A stretch of DNA of 14,750 nt from Spirochaetota bacterium (GCA_009908735.1 JAAAOR010000121.1:1-14750), one strand, 5' to 3'; counted from the stretch's first letter, positions 1 through 7,398 are shown. Program-made: numbers and translations. Notes: generated by a model not told the origin, from the sequence alone.

Positions 1-2
1 CC

Positions 3-1178
3 CGCGCCCGTATCGCGCCTCGCCTCGCTGCGAAAGACCTCCGTCGCTATGCCGACGCCGCCTACGGTGAGTGGTATTTCGACCGCATGCTCGACGGCCT
101 TGCCTCCGAGCTTGTGCGTCGCCGCGCGTGGGAGGCGCTTGCAACCACCGGCGAGGTGCTCGAGGAGGTCGGATTCGAGACCACTGCCGAGCGATTTCAC
201 TACACCGCCGCCGAGGCTGCGCTTCGGGGCTATTTCGAACCGCCGTCGCCGTCGACCGGTGGTGCGTCGGCTGAGGAGCTGCTTGGCCGGATCGATAGCG
301 ATCCCTATTATCGCTTGCTTGCCGCGGCGCGCCTTGGCAGGACCGACACCCTCGTCTCGGCCACCGGAGGCGGCGCGTCGGGCGATGGCCGCGACCCCGG
401 CGTTTCGGGTGGCCGGGACGGTTCGGCCATTGTCTCGGACACCGATGCGATCGTCCGCGGCTACCTCGCGGTGGGCCTCCACGAGCATGCCTACGAGGTT
501 GCTATGGCCGACAGCGACGACATGTCGGTGTCGGGCATCGAGGATGTCGCCGCACGCATTCAGTCACACGGCCTGCTAATCGAGTCTCTTCGGCTAATGG
601 CACGCGCGCGAAGCCGGGATGAGTTCGTACTGACACCGCGGGCGGCGCGCATCCTCTACCCCCGGGCGTACTCCCTTGCCATGGAGGATGTTGCCGAACT
701 CGAGGGGATCGATCTGCCGGTCTTCTACGGCCTCGTCCGCGAGGAAAGCCACTTTTCGGCGGACATCGAGTCTCATGCCGGAGCCATCGGGCTTGCCCAG
801 CTCATGCCGGCTACGGCCGCCGACATGGCCCGCCGGATGCGGATAGAGGAACCCAACCTTACGGACCCGGCCACGAACTTGTCGATCGGTGGCTACTACG
901 TCTCCTACCTGCTCGAACGCTTCGACGGCGACTTGCTCTCCGCTCTTGCGGCGTACAACGGGGGGCAGGGACGCGTGCGGCGCTGGGTGCGGGAGAATCG
1001 GGGACTGTCCGGTCCCCTGTTCCACGAGGCAATGCCCATTCGCGAAACGCGTCATTATATTCGAAAGGTTCTCGTCGCTGCCGCCTACTATGGCGAAATT
1101 TACGATCGTCGCAAGATAGCCGAGACGGTCCGACTGTTCTTTCCCGATTTGAACCCCATTTCGGAGGACCCCGCGTGA
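3..1178 (+). CDS. Lytic transglycosylase (SLT domain), 5' partial
   Basis: A membrane- or periplasm-acting murein lytic transglycosylase, which cleaves the MurNAc-GlcNAc bond of peptidoglycan to give 1,6-anhydroMurNAc. The reading frame is open to the left edge (residues ...YADAAYGEWYFDRM... precede the first internal ATG at 87), so the start and any signal peptide lie outside the window. The N-terminal two thirds is Ala/Leu/Arg-rich and helical, as in the superhelical part of Slt70-like proteins. The C-terminal SLT domain is clear: the REESHF motif carries the catalytic Glu (codon 744-746), followed by GAIGLAQLMPATA, the AAYNGG motif near codon 951 and the RETRHYIRKV segment. Its stop overlaps the uppP start by four bases (GTGA, 1175-1178), which suggests translational coupling in a cell-wall operon. 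The family assignment is secure; the subfamily is not. Confidence 0.93.
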   Translation, partial: RARIAPRLAAKDLRRYADAAYGEWYFDRMLDGLASELVRRRAWEALATTGEVLEEVGFETTAERFHYTAAEAALRGYFEPPSPSTGGASAEELLGRIDSDPYYRLLAAARLGRTDTLVSATGGGASGDGRDPGVSGGRDGSAIVSDTDAIVRGYLAVGLHEHAYEVAMADSDDMSVSGIEDVAARIQSHGLLIESLRLMARARSRDEFVLTPRAARILYPRAYSLAMEDVAELEGIDLPVFYGLVREESHFSADIESHAGAIGLAQLMPATAADMARRMRIEEPNLTDPATNLSIGGYYVSYLLERFDGDLLSALAAYNGGQGRVRRWVRENRGLSGPLFHEAMPIRETRHYIRKVLVAAAYYGEIYDRRKIAETVRLFFPDLNPISEDPA

Positions 1179-1972
1179 GTGTCCTCGAAGCTATCCTTCT
1201 CGGCGTCGTTCAGGGGCTGACCGAGTTCCTGCCTGTCTCGAGCTCCGGTCATCTCGCCGTGCTCAAGCACCTGTTCGGGCAGAGCGATGTTCCCGTTCTC
1301 TTCGATGTATTGCTCCACGTTTCGACGCTGGGGGTCGTCGTTCTTGTGTTCCGCGATCGCATAGGGGCGATTATCGCTTCTCTCGTGCGCTGGGTGGCGC
1401 GACGCTCCGACGCCGAGTCGGACGCGAAGAACCTGCGGATCGTGGTGCTGGCGCTGCTTGCAACTGTCGTGACCGGTGTGCTCGGGCTCGCTATCTCCCG
1501 CCTGGAGGCGGGACGCTACCCGAAGCTCGTCGGCGTCCTCTTTCTGGTCACGGCCGCCATCCTCGTCACGACTCGGTTTGCGCGCGGGACCCGGGGCTAC
1601 GCTGAGATGGGCGCCGGGCGCGCGCTCCTTGTCGGCTTTGCACAGGGCCTCGGCGTGTTCCCCGGGATCTCCCGGGCGGGCATCACCATCTCCGCGGGGC
1701 TTCTCTCCGGCGTTGCGAGGCGTGAAGCGGCGGAGTTCTCCTTTCTCATCTCGATACCGGCGATTCTCGCGGCCCTCGGTGTCACTTTGAGAGACGCAAC
1801 CGAGCTTGCCGCAACGGTGCCTCTCGCCTCTCTCATCTCAGGGCTCGTGAGCTCTTTCGTAGTCGGGCTGCTCTCCCTGCGGCTGCTTTTGCGTCTCGTG
1901 CGCGGAGGGCGGCTGTATCTGTTTGCCCTCTATCTCGTGCCACTCGGAATCCTCACTATTCTCCTTACCTGA
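1175..1972 (+). CDS. uppP: Undecaprenyl-diphosphatase
   Basis: Integral membrane phosphatase (BacA/UppP) that converts undecaprenyl diphosphate to the monophosphate, recycling the lipid carrier for peptidoglycan and other surface polymers; raised levels give bacitracin resistance in other bacteria. Both family signatures are present: QGLTEFLPVSSSGHL near residue 13 (the family E/QG...PVSSxGH box) and PGISRAGIT near residue 160, followed by FSFLISIPAILAA. At 265 residues with about seven or eight hydrophobic helices it is full length (E. coli 273). The GTG start is chosen because it overlaps the upstream stop and leads directly into the conserved N-terminal helix. It is co-transcribed, by position, with the transglycosylase, and both act on the murein cycle. 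The stop codon lies in the first unit of an 11-bp tandem repeat. Confidence 0.97.
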   Translation: MSVLEAILLGVVQGLTEFLPVSSSGHLAVLKHLFGQSDVPVLFDVLLHVSTLGVVVLVFRDRIGAIIASLVRWVARRSDAESDAKNLRIVVLALLATVVTGVLGLAISRLEAGRYPKLVGVLFLVTAAILVTTRFARGTRGYAEMGAGRALLVGFAQGLGVFPGISRAGITISAGLLSGVARREAAEFSFLISIPAILAALGVTLRDATELAATVPLASLISGLVSSFVVGLLSLRLLLRLVRGGRLYLFALYLVPLGILTILLT

Positions 1973-2005
1973 TCCTTACCTGACCCTCGGCTGACCCTCG
2001 GCTGA
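1962..2005 (+). repeat. Four 11-bp tandem units spanning the uppP stop
   Basis: Two copies of TCCTTACCTGA (1962-1972, 1973-1983) are followed by two copies of CCCTCGGCTGA (1984-1994, 1995-2005). Every unit ends in CTGA. Because 11 is not a multiple of 3, successive TGA triplets fall in all three frames, so translation from any frame of uppP must end here. The first TGA is the uppP stop. No function is known. Confidence 0.9.
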
Positions 2006-2067
2006 GACGACGAGCCTGGCGCGGTAATTCGGCTCAAGACCGTCGACAGGCCGCCGATACAATAATC

Positions 2068-2075
2068 AGGAGGGG
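2068..2075 (+). promoter_or_regulatory. Strong Shine-Dalgarno of ftsK
   Basis: AGGAGGGG lies 7 bases before the GTG at 2083 (and 10 before a second GTG at 2086). It fixes the ftsK start at one of these two GTGs; 2083 has the better spacing. Confidence 0.75.
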
Positions 2076-2082
2076 AGCAGAA

Positions 2083-4542
2083 GTGGTGCAACGCGTGTCG
2101 CACGCAGTCGTGGCGGGCTCCGTATTCGGAGTCGGCGTTTTGATTCTTACATCGCTTTTCGCACACGTACTGCCGATCGGCGAGGGGTTCTGGGGTGCGC
2201 TCATCGCAGTCCCCGGACGTATACTCTTCGAGAGCTTTCACGCCGCTGCATTTCTGATTCCGCTCTTCTTCTTTGGATTTGGGGTTACGGCAGCACGAGG
2301 GGATACTCGTGTACGCAGCCTGTCAGTCATCAATCTGCTCGTGCTGCCTTTTCTTTCTTTCTCACTGTCCCTGCGACTCGCATTTAACGCCAACATAGAA
2401 GCCTCGCCCATCACTCGCTGGGCCGCCGCCGTGTTCTCGCAGCCGGGCGGCGCCCTGCTGTTTCTTGCGATGGGCGCTGTGCTCGCGGTGGGCGTTGTAC
2501 GGGTTGCCCGTCACGGTCTCGCGGGCTTCCGAGTCTCGCCCCAGGAGTCGTCCCGCGGGAGCGCAGAATCTGCCTCCGGCGCCGATGGCGGGGTCGGCTG
2601 GGGCGAATCGAAGCGCAAGATCATGGCCCTCATCGAGGACCGCTCGGGTGATCGGGGGGCGAGGGACGCCGGCGACGTGGATGCCCCAGGCGACGCAGCT
2701 TGGGAGCGCGTTCGGCCCCGCTGGGTCTCCGGCTTCACAGAAGAGCCGGAGGTCAGCATGGGCTACGCGGACGTAGACCCCGGCGAGACGGAAGTCGAGC
2801 AAGATGTCGAGCAGGGGGGCGAGGAGCCGACCGAGGTGCTCGATGCCGAGGAGCTCGAGGCGCTTGGGCGGCGTGACCGCGGTTGGGGTGCCGAATGGGA
2901 CGAAGACATCGTCGTGGTCGAGCCTGTCGGCGAAGAGATCGCGCGGCAGACCGATGAGCAGATCGGCGAGGACGCCGACGAGGACGAGCTCGAGGTAATC
3001 TACGCCGACGGCGGATTCGCCGATCCCGGCGATGACTATGATCCGGCCGCCGAGTATGCCCTCGGGGAGGCGATCTCCGGCGGCGAGCCGGCCTCGCGCG
3101 TGCCCGCCGCGACGCCGACGCGCCGACATGGCCGTTATGAGGTGCCGGTGGACGGCCTGCTCGATGAGTATCATCAGGCCGGTTACTGGGAGATAGACGA
3201 CGAGACTCGCGAATCAGCCGAGGTGCTTCGCTACACCCTAGAAGAGTTCTCGATACAGGCCGAGGTCACCGGCATTCGGAAGGGGCCGGTCATCACCATG
3301 TTTGAGATCCTCCCCGCGCCCGGCGTGAAGCTTGCGCGGATCACGAACCTCGCCGACAACATCGCCCTGCGCCTTGCAGCCTCGAGCGTCCGCATCGTCG
3401 CTCCTATTCCCGGCAAGCACGCGGTGGGCATCGAGATCCCGAACAAGAAGCGACACATCGTCAGCTTCATGGAGCTCATTCGCCAGGACGGGTTCTGGAG
3501 CTCCAAGCAGGCCATTCCGCTCGCGCTCGGAAAGGACATCCCCGGTGACGTGGAGATCGTGGACCTCACCAAGACACCGCATTTGCTGATTGCCGGGGCG
3601 ACCGGCAGCGGAAAGTCGGTCTGCGTGAACTCCATCATCTGCTCCATTCTCTACCGGAGAAGCCCGCAGGAAGTGAAGATGATGCTCATCGATCCCAAGA
3701 TCGTCGAGCTCAAGTTCTACAACGATATCCCGCATCTTCTGACGCCGGTCATCACCGACCCCAAGCGGGCATTCCAGGCGCTGCAGTACTGCATCTACGA
3801 GATGGAGCGCCGCTACAACCTGCTCGACTCCCTCGGCGTGCGGGACATCAGCGCTTACAACGAAAAGATTCAGAAACGAAACCTCGCCACCGAACCGCTT
3901 CCCTACATCGTGGTCGTGGTCGACGAGCTTGCCGACCTCATGACGACCTCCGGCAAGGAGCTCGAGTCGACGCTCGCGCGTCTCGCGGCGATGTCGCGCG
4001 CGGTGGGCATCCACCTTGTGCTCGCGACCCAGCGCCCGTCCACAGACGTCATCACCGGCCTCATCAAGGCGAACATTCCGTCGCGGATTGCCTTCATGGT
4101 CTCAAGCAAGGTCGACTCGCGCATCATCATAGACGCCGGCGGCGCGGAAAAGCTCCTCGGCCAGGGCGATATGCTCTTCACCTCCGCCTGGGATCCCTTC
4201 CCGACCCGCATGCAGGGTGCGTTCCTCTCCGACGCGGAGGTGGAGCGCGTGGTCGAGCACGTGAAAACCCTCGGCGAGCCCGAGTACATCGACGATGAGA
4301 TCTTCGTTGACGATGAGGACGACGAGACGATGCAGGGCGAGCTCGAGGATCCGCTCATGGAGAAGGCTATCGACATCGTGGTGTCGGCCAATAAGGCATC
4401 AGCCTCGTACCTGCAGCGCCGCCTGAAGATCGGCTACAACCGCGCCGCGCGTCTCGTCGAGGAGATGGAGCGCATCGGCGTGGTCGGACCCCAGCGCGGC
4501 TCCAAGCCCCGCGACATCATTGGTGCGCCTGAGGCTCACTGA
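2083..4542 (+). CDS. ftsK: DNA translocase FtsK (SpoIIIE family)
   Basis: Septal DNA pump that clears chromosome ends through the division septum and, in model bacteria, activates XerCD at dif. Residues 1 to about 145 hold four hydrophobic helices (membrane anchor). About 150-345 is a low-complexity linker dense in Asp/Glu. About 350-480 is the alpha domain, followed by the RecA-like beta domain with Walker A GATGSGKS (residues 505-512, Lys511) and Walker B VVVVDELADLM (Asp614), then ATQRPS and IPSRIAF. The C-terminal gamma winged helix begins around residue 755 (EKAIDIVVSANKAS...RRLKIGYNRAARLVEEMERIG), so a KOPS-like guiding function is likely. At 819 residues it is a normal length. The GTG start is supported by the AGGAGGGG at 2068. 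No frameshift is seen. It is separated from uppP by 110 bases and probably has its own promoter, which I could not place. Confidence 0.98.
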   Translation: MVQRVSHAVVAGSVFGVGVLILTSLFAHVLPIGEGFWGALIAVPGRILFESFHAAAFLIPLFFFGFGVTAARGDTRVRSLSVINLLVLPFLSFSLSLRLAFNANIEASPITRWAAAVFSQPGGALLFLAMGAVLAVGVVRVARHGLAGFRVSPQESSRGSAESASGADGGVGWGESKRKIMALIEDRSGDRGARDAGDVDAPGDAAWERVRPRWVSGFTEEPEVSMGYADVDPGETEVEQDVEQGGEEPTEVLDAEELEALGRRDRGWGAEWDEDIVVVEPVGEEIARQTDEQIGEDADEDELEVIYADGGFADPGDDYDPAAEYALGEAISGGEPASRVPAATPTRRHGRYEVPVDGLLDEYHQAGYWEIDDETRESAEVLRYTLEEFSIQAEVTGIRKGPVITMFEILPAPGVKLARITNLADNIALRLAASSVRIVAPIPGKHAVGIEIPNKKRHIVSFMELIRQDGFWSSKQAIPLALGKDIPGDVEIVDLTKTPHLLIAGATGSGKSVCVNSIICSILYRRSPQEVKMMLIDPKIVELKFYNDIPHLLTPVITDPKRAFQALQYCIYEMERRYNLLDSLGVRDISAYNEKIQKRNLATEPLPYIVVVVDELADLMTTSGKELESTLARLAAMSRAVGIHLVLATQRPSTDVITGLIKANIPSRIAFMVSSKVDSRIIIDAGGAEKLLGQGDMLFTSAWDPFPTRMQGAFLSDAEVERVVEHVKTLGEPEYIDDEIFVDDEDDETMQGELEDPLMEKAIDIVVSANKASASYLQRRLKIGYNRAARLVEEMERIGVVGPQRGSKPRDIIGAPEAH

Positions 4543-4816
4543 GGGAGCGGACGGCGGTTGCCGTCGCGCGCCTGTATCAACGGCGAAGCGTGGGAAAATC
4601 TGTACAGTGATATCTCACGGTCTTCCCGGGGCCCCGTCGGGGTGGGTTGCGTTCAAGGTGATTAACCAACTTTGGAATGAGGTCGTGAAGGTGCATGGCG
4701 TGGGGTTGTTGAAGGGTTTTCAGCGTGTGAGGCGACGCCAAGCAACCGAGACCGAGCTTTCTGTGTAAATCCCTAATAACTCAGCCTCAGCAGCTCCGGC
4801 AGAAACTTGTACGCTT
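4543..4816. other. Gap between ftsK and the cassette array
   Basis: About 270 bases with no recognised gene. A short stem GACGGC-GGTT-GCCGTC (4550-4565) directly follows the ftsK stop and may end its transcript, but it lacks a T run. An open frame on + runs through here to a stop at 4766-4768, with a plausible-looking tail (INQLWNEVVKVHGVGLLKGF), but it overlaps ftsK in another frame, has no credible start, and matches no family I know; it could be the 3' end of a decayed gene. A TAATAAC...CAGCAG stretch at 4774-4793 resembles the left arm of the attC sites further right, but no right half is found. Confidence 0.5.
4550..4565 (+). terminator. Possible hairpin downstream of ftsK
   Basis: A perfect 6-bp stem with a GGTT loop (GACGGC/GCCGTC) begins 7 bases after the ftsK stop. 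There is no following T run, so intrinsic termination is uncertain. Confidence 0.3.
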
Positions 4817-4827
4817 GTGATTGACGT

Positions 4828-4858
4828 TGTGCGCACATCAAGCGCACACTGTAGTGTG
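4828..4858 (+). promoter_or_regulatory. Paired palindromes before brnT-like gene: candidate operator
   Basis: A perfect 10-bp palindrome TGTGCGCACA (4828-4837) is followed by CACACT-GT-AGTGTG (4845-4858), both ending at the likely toxin start. RHH antitoxins of BrnA/CopG type bind such palindromes to repress their own operon, so this is a natural operator for the antitoxin at 5127. TTGACG at 4821 could serve as a -35 element, but no well-spaced -10 is evident. Confidence 0.5.
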
Positions 4859-5134
4859 GGCTTCGACTTTGACGGTCGGAGAGACGAGCTGTTGCTCAAC
4901 ATACGAGGCGTGTCCTTCCTTGACGCTATCAACGCGATCGAGGAACACGGAGTACTATTGGACTTCGCCCATCCCAACACGACGACGTACCCCGACCAAC
5001 GCATTCTCGTAGTGAACATTGATGGCTACGCATAGTGCGTTCCGTATGAACGTAGGGGCGAGACCCTGTTCCTCAAGACCGTCTACCCCAGTCGCAAGTT
5101 CAAGCACCTCATAGAGGGAGAAGAACATGAGTGA
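4856..5134 (+). pseudogene. BrnT-like toxin gene interrupted by an in-frame TAG
   Basis: BrnT-family proteins are small RelE-fold ribonucleases paired with RHH antitoxins. From GTG 4856 the frame reads GFDFDGRRDELLLNIRGVSF, DFAHPN, YPDQRILVVNIDGYA and then meets TAG at 5033-5035. The same frame continues for 32 further codons (VPYERRGETLFLKT, PSRKF) to TGA at 5132-5134, and that continuation is exactly the conserved second half of the family, where the motif runs GYA-Tyr-x-VPF. The TAG replaces the expected Tyr codon, a single-base change. Without the stop the protein would be 92 residues, the usual size, and would overlap the antitoxin start by 8 bases as in an intact pair. An upstream in-frame GTG (4817) is less likely as start because family members begin just before F-x-W/F-D. 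As it stands the toxin is truncated to 59 residues, lacking the C-terminal strands. Confidence 0.85.
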
Positions 5135-5435
5135 ACGTTACGATCCGGAGTACGTCGATGAGGAAGAAAAGGAACTCATCGAACAGCTCGACGATCTGGA
5201 CACCGGGGCGCTCGAGCGCCCATCGCGACAGCGTCAGAACGAACTGCGCGAAGCGGCGCGTGAGCATCTGAAGAACCGCGCGACAAAGATGAACATTCGC
5301 ATTGACGCCGAAGAACTTGAAAGGATCAAGCGGCAGGCAGAGAAGGAAGGGTTGCGATACCAGACACTCATAAAGAGTGTGCTGCACAAGTATGTCACCG
5401 GCCAGCTGGTCGAACGGGATGAGAAAGCAGGATAA
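5127..5435 (+). CDS. RHH (CopG/BrnA-type) antitoxin
   Basis: A 102-residue antitoxin for the BrnT-like toxin just upstream. The N-terminal half is acidic and helical (DEEEKELIEQLDDL), as in the toxin-wrapping region of this group. The C-terminal half carries the ribbon-helix-helix fold: KMNIRIDAEELERIKRQAE is the beta strand and first helix, and GLRYQTLIKSVLHKYVTGQL is the second helix. Proteins of this layout neutralise the toxin and bind the operon promoter; the paired palindromes at 4828-4858 are the candidate site. ATG 5127 follows GAGGGAG (5114-5120) by 6 bases and lies inside the original toxin frame. The TAA stop is embedded in the left core of the attC at 5430. The gene is intact although its toxin is interrupted, which fits safe retention of an orphan antitoxin. 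Confidence 0.88.
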   Translation: MSERYDPEYVDEEEKELIEQLDDLDTGALERPSRQRQNELREAAREHLKNRATKMNIRIDAEELERIKRQAEKEGLRYQTLIKSVLHKYVTGQLVERDEKAG

Positions 5436-5531
5436 CATCACGATTCAGCAGTCAAGGCTACCGTCACGGTTCTTGCTCTCCGCAAGAACACGTGCCGGCT
5501 TCACGCCTTGCAGCTGAGCTCTGTGTTATGT
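5430..5531 (+). other. attC site 1 (after RHH antitoxin)
   Basis: Left core GGATAAC (5430-5436) and right core GTTATGT (5525-5531) are complementary at ATAAC/GTTAT. Inner arms (CACGATTCAGCAG and CAGCTGAGCTCTG) pair partly. The middle holds a perfect 8-bp hairpin GTTCTTGC-tctcc-GCAAGAAC (5469-5489). It is shorter (102 bp) and more diverged than the other three sites. Confidence 0.75.
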
Positions 5532-5580
5532 TGAATCAAGTGGTAACGGTCGTGTACACGCTATGCACACGACAAGCTTC

Positions 5581-5613
5581 TCATGTTCATGAAAAGTGCT
5601 ATAGTGAACATGA
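5581..5613 (+). promoter_or_regulatory. fic promoter with a 9-bp inverted repeat
   Basis: TCATGTTCA (5581-5589) and TGAACATGA (5605-5613) are perfect inverted repeats 15 bases apart. A -10-like TATAGT (5600-5605) sits between and into the right arm. Transcription starting about 7 bases on would begin at the ATG pair 5610/5613, so the message could be leaderless. A dimeric repressor bound here would cover the promoter; Fic C-terminal winged helices are one candidate. A further 7-bp inverted repeat GTCGTGT...ACACGAC lies at 5549-5573. Confidence 0.5.
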
Positions 5614-6699
5614 TGAAGCCAGACGTACCCGCAAACGATCTTCCGCTCTTGCCTCCAGACGCTGACATCGAAACCAAAGCCGTGTTGCGGCGTGCCATCT
5701 CTGCCAATCGCGAACTCGCACGGCTCAAAGGATATTGCTCTCGGCTGCCGAACGAGACGATACTCCTGAACACGATCGTTCTCAAGGAAGCCCGGGCCAG
5801 TTCCGAGATCGAGAACATCGTCACAACGCAGGATGAACTCTACCGTGCACTCGCTGCCGACGACAGGCAGATGACCCCCGGAAACGAAAGAGGTCCTGAA
5901 TTACCGCTCCGCGGTGTGGACTGGGTACCGCCTCTTCCGGGACACGAGCCTTCTCACAACTCGAACCATAGTCGCCATTCAAGAGGAACTTGAGGGGAAC
6001 TCCGCCGGAATCCGCTCTCTTCCCGGAACCGCCCTTCGCAACGATCGAACCGGAGAGGTTGTCTATTCTCCACCCGACGATGAGACGGTGATCCGCAATT
6101 TGCTACGCGATCTTGAGCGCTACATCAACGAAGACGATGGCGTCGACCCCCTGATCAAGATGGCGGTCATGCACTACCAATTCGAGTCGATTCATCCCTT
6201 CTACGACGGTAACGGTCGAACAGGCCGGATTCTCAACGTGCTGTACCTCATCCGGTGTGGCCTGCTGGACTCGCCGATTCTGTACTTGAGCCGCTACATT
6301 CTCCGACATAAGCCCCAGTACTACGAGCTGCTGCAGCAGGTACGTACCGAATCCGCGTGGGTACCCTGGATAGAGCTCATGATCACCGCCGTAGAGGAGA
6401 CTTCTCGGCTGAGCATGGACCTTGCTCAGGCGATCGTGTCCCTGATTGAGCAGACTACGGAGATGGCACGTCAGACACTCCCGCGAGCCACGTACTCAAA
6501 GGAGCTGATCGAGTTGTTGTTCGTTCAGCCCTACGTCAAGATCGAGAACCTGGTGAATCACGGCATCGCCGAGCGTCGAACGGCGAGCAAGTACCTCAAA
6601 CAGCTTGAAGAGATCGGCATCCTCGGTTCCTACAAGGCCTGGAAGGAGACCATCTATATCAACCGTCCGCTGATGGAGTTACTAAATAATGCGGAGTGA
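5610..6699 (+). pseudogene. fic: Fic family adenylyltransferase, single-base frameshift
   Basis: Fic enzymes transfer AMP from ATP to a hydroxyl of a target protein. The first part (from ATG 5610) carries the Fic_N region, including SSEIEN (residues 64-69), which fits the class II inhibitory motif (S/T)xxxE(G/N). After MTPG the frame is lost. The second part, open in the +1 frame from about 5884, continues without gap as TKEVLNYRSAVWTGYRL, AGIRSLPGTALRND, the catalytic HPFYDGNGRTGR (6193-6228, catalytic His at 6193-6195) and a C-terminal winged helix (IENLVNHGIAERRTASKYLKQL). One extra base in C5 (5875-5879) or A3 (5882-5884) explains the break: removing it gives MTPETKEV or MTPGTKEV. Everything else is intact, about 360 residues in total. 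An internal GTG (5914) could start a fragment that keeps the active site but lacks the inhibitory helix. Confidence 0.92.
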
Positions 6700-6703
6700 T
6701 TGA

Positions 6704-6837
6704 CCATAACAAGCGCTGCGAGCAGTTGCCTGACTCCAATGTCTGAATTCACGGGAACCCTGGATTCTACGTTTACGTCTGGCCCTTACGGGCACGACTT
6801 CCGCTGGGCACGGCGCAGCTCAAGCGCTCCGTTATGT
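6704..6837 (+). other. attC site 2 (after fic)
   Basis: Left core CCATAAC (6704-6710), right core GTTATGT (6831-6837), 134 bp overall. Inner arms AAGCGCTGCGAGC and GCTCAAGCGCT pair, with one more unpaired base on the left arm, the asymmetry that sets attC orientation. The 120 bases between the cores match those of site 4 at all but three positions. Confidence 0.85.
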
Positions 6838-6891
6838 TGCATCAACTCCAAACGGGTGGTGTCCAGCTGTCCGTGTGGATTCTCGAGCTGG

Positions 6892-7398
6892 TCAGAGCTT
6901 CCATTCGTCGTCCGACCCTTCCATCGCGAGCCTGAGAATCCCTGGCAGGACAACATCCTTCAGAGCGATGTATTTCGATCCGTCCCCATCCGCTTCTGTC
7001 GCTGCGCGCGCCTTTGTATCGGCGTACTCCTGCATGCGTGTCGGGTGACGGCGAAAGTAGTCCCGAAAGCGCAGGAGTTGAGTCCACTCTGTCCCTGACC
7101 GCACCAGCAGATGAATGTGCACACGAGTTACTTCTCGTCTGTCCCTGTGGTCGGCCCGAAAGAAGTCGCGCGAAGCGGTGCTCGCCTTCGCACGGTACTC
7201 GTACCCTGCATTTGATAGCTGATCTCGCACCGCGGGTCTATCGTGAGATGCAACTCCAATACCAACATCCAGAATTCCCTTCCCACCCAACCCGACGACT
7301 GCCGTGGATCCGATGTGCTCAATCTGAGCCGGAATCTCAAGGGCCTGCCGTATGCGGTCCCGCCCGATGGATTTTGTGCTACTCGATCTGCAAAGCAA
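6892..7398 (-). pseudogene. GrpB/UPF0157 family protein, N-terminally truncated
   Basis: GrpB proteins have a nucleotidyltransferase-like fold; their substrates are mostly unknown. The frame shows IEHIGSTAV-x-GL followed by GKGILDV, the family's GSTAV and acidic metal-site segment, then FRADHRDR, THVHIH-like RVHIHLLV, LRFRDYFRRHP and YADTKARAA, and ends normally. The family's opening strand (roughly PYDPxWPxxFExE) is missing: only about 24 residues precede IEH instead of about 35-40, and the first codon is a TTG just inside the mazF end, right after an in-frame TAA. There is no ribosome binding site. It looks like a 3' gene piece fused behind mazF, possibly expressed by re-initiation but more likely inactive. 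Confidence 0.7.

Noticed and set aside
2362..3174. Minus-strand frame of 270 codons in the ftsK linker region
   Set aside because: Mirror frame of the acidic linker; composition follows the opposite strand and there is no ribosome binding site.
3238..4014. Long open frame on the minus strand (258 codons) inside ftsK
   Set aside because: It lies fully within the conserved motor domain of ftsK, has a His/Asp/Arg-rich composition typical of an antisense shadow in GC-rich DNA, and matches no family.
4520..4768. 82-codon frame downstream of ftsK as a gene
   Set aside because: It starts inside ftsK, lacks a ribosome binding site and has no recognised homology. Described only as part of the gap.
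4774..4793. Possible fifth attC at the left border of the array (TAATAAC...CAGCAG)
   Set aside because: Resembles the left arm of the other sites, but no GTTRRRY-like right core or complementary arm follows at 60-140 bp. A second attempt using GATTAAC about 110 bases further left gave only weak pairing.
5033..5035. Genuine recoding (pyrrolysine or suppressor) at the BrnT TAG
   Set aside because: Not excluded, but the aligned residue in the family is Tyr, one base from TAG, so a simple nonsense mutation is the plainer reading. No PylT-like element is in the window.
5469..5489. Hairpin GTTCTTGC/GCAAGAAC as a transcription terminator
   Set aside because: It has no T run and lies centrally within attC site 1, where a terminal stem is expected.
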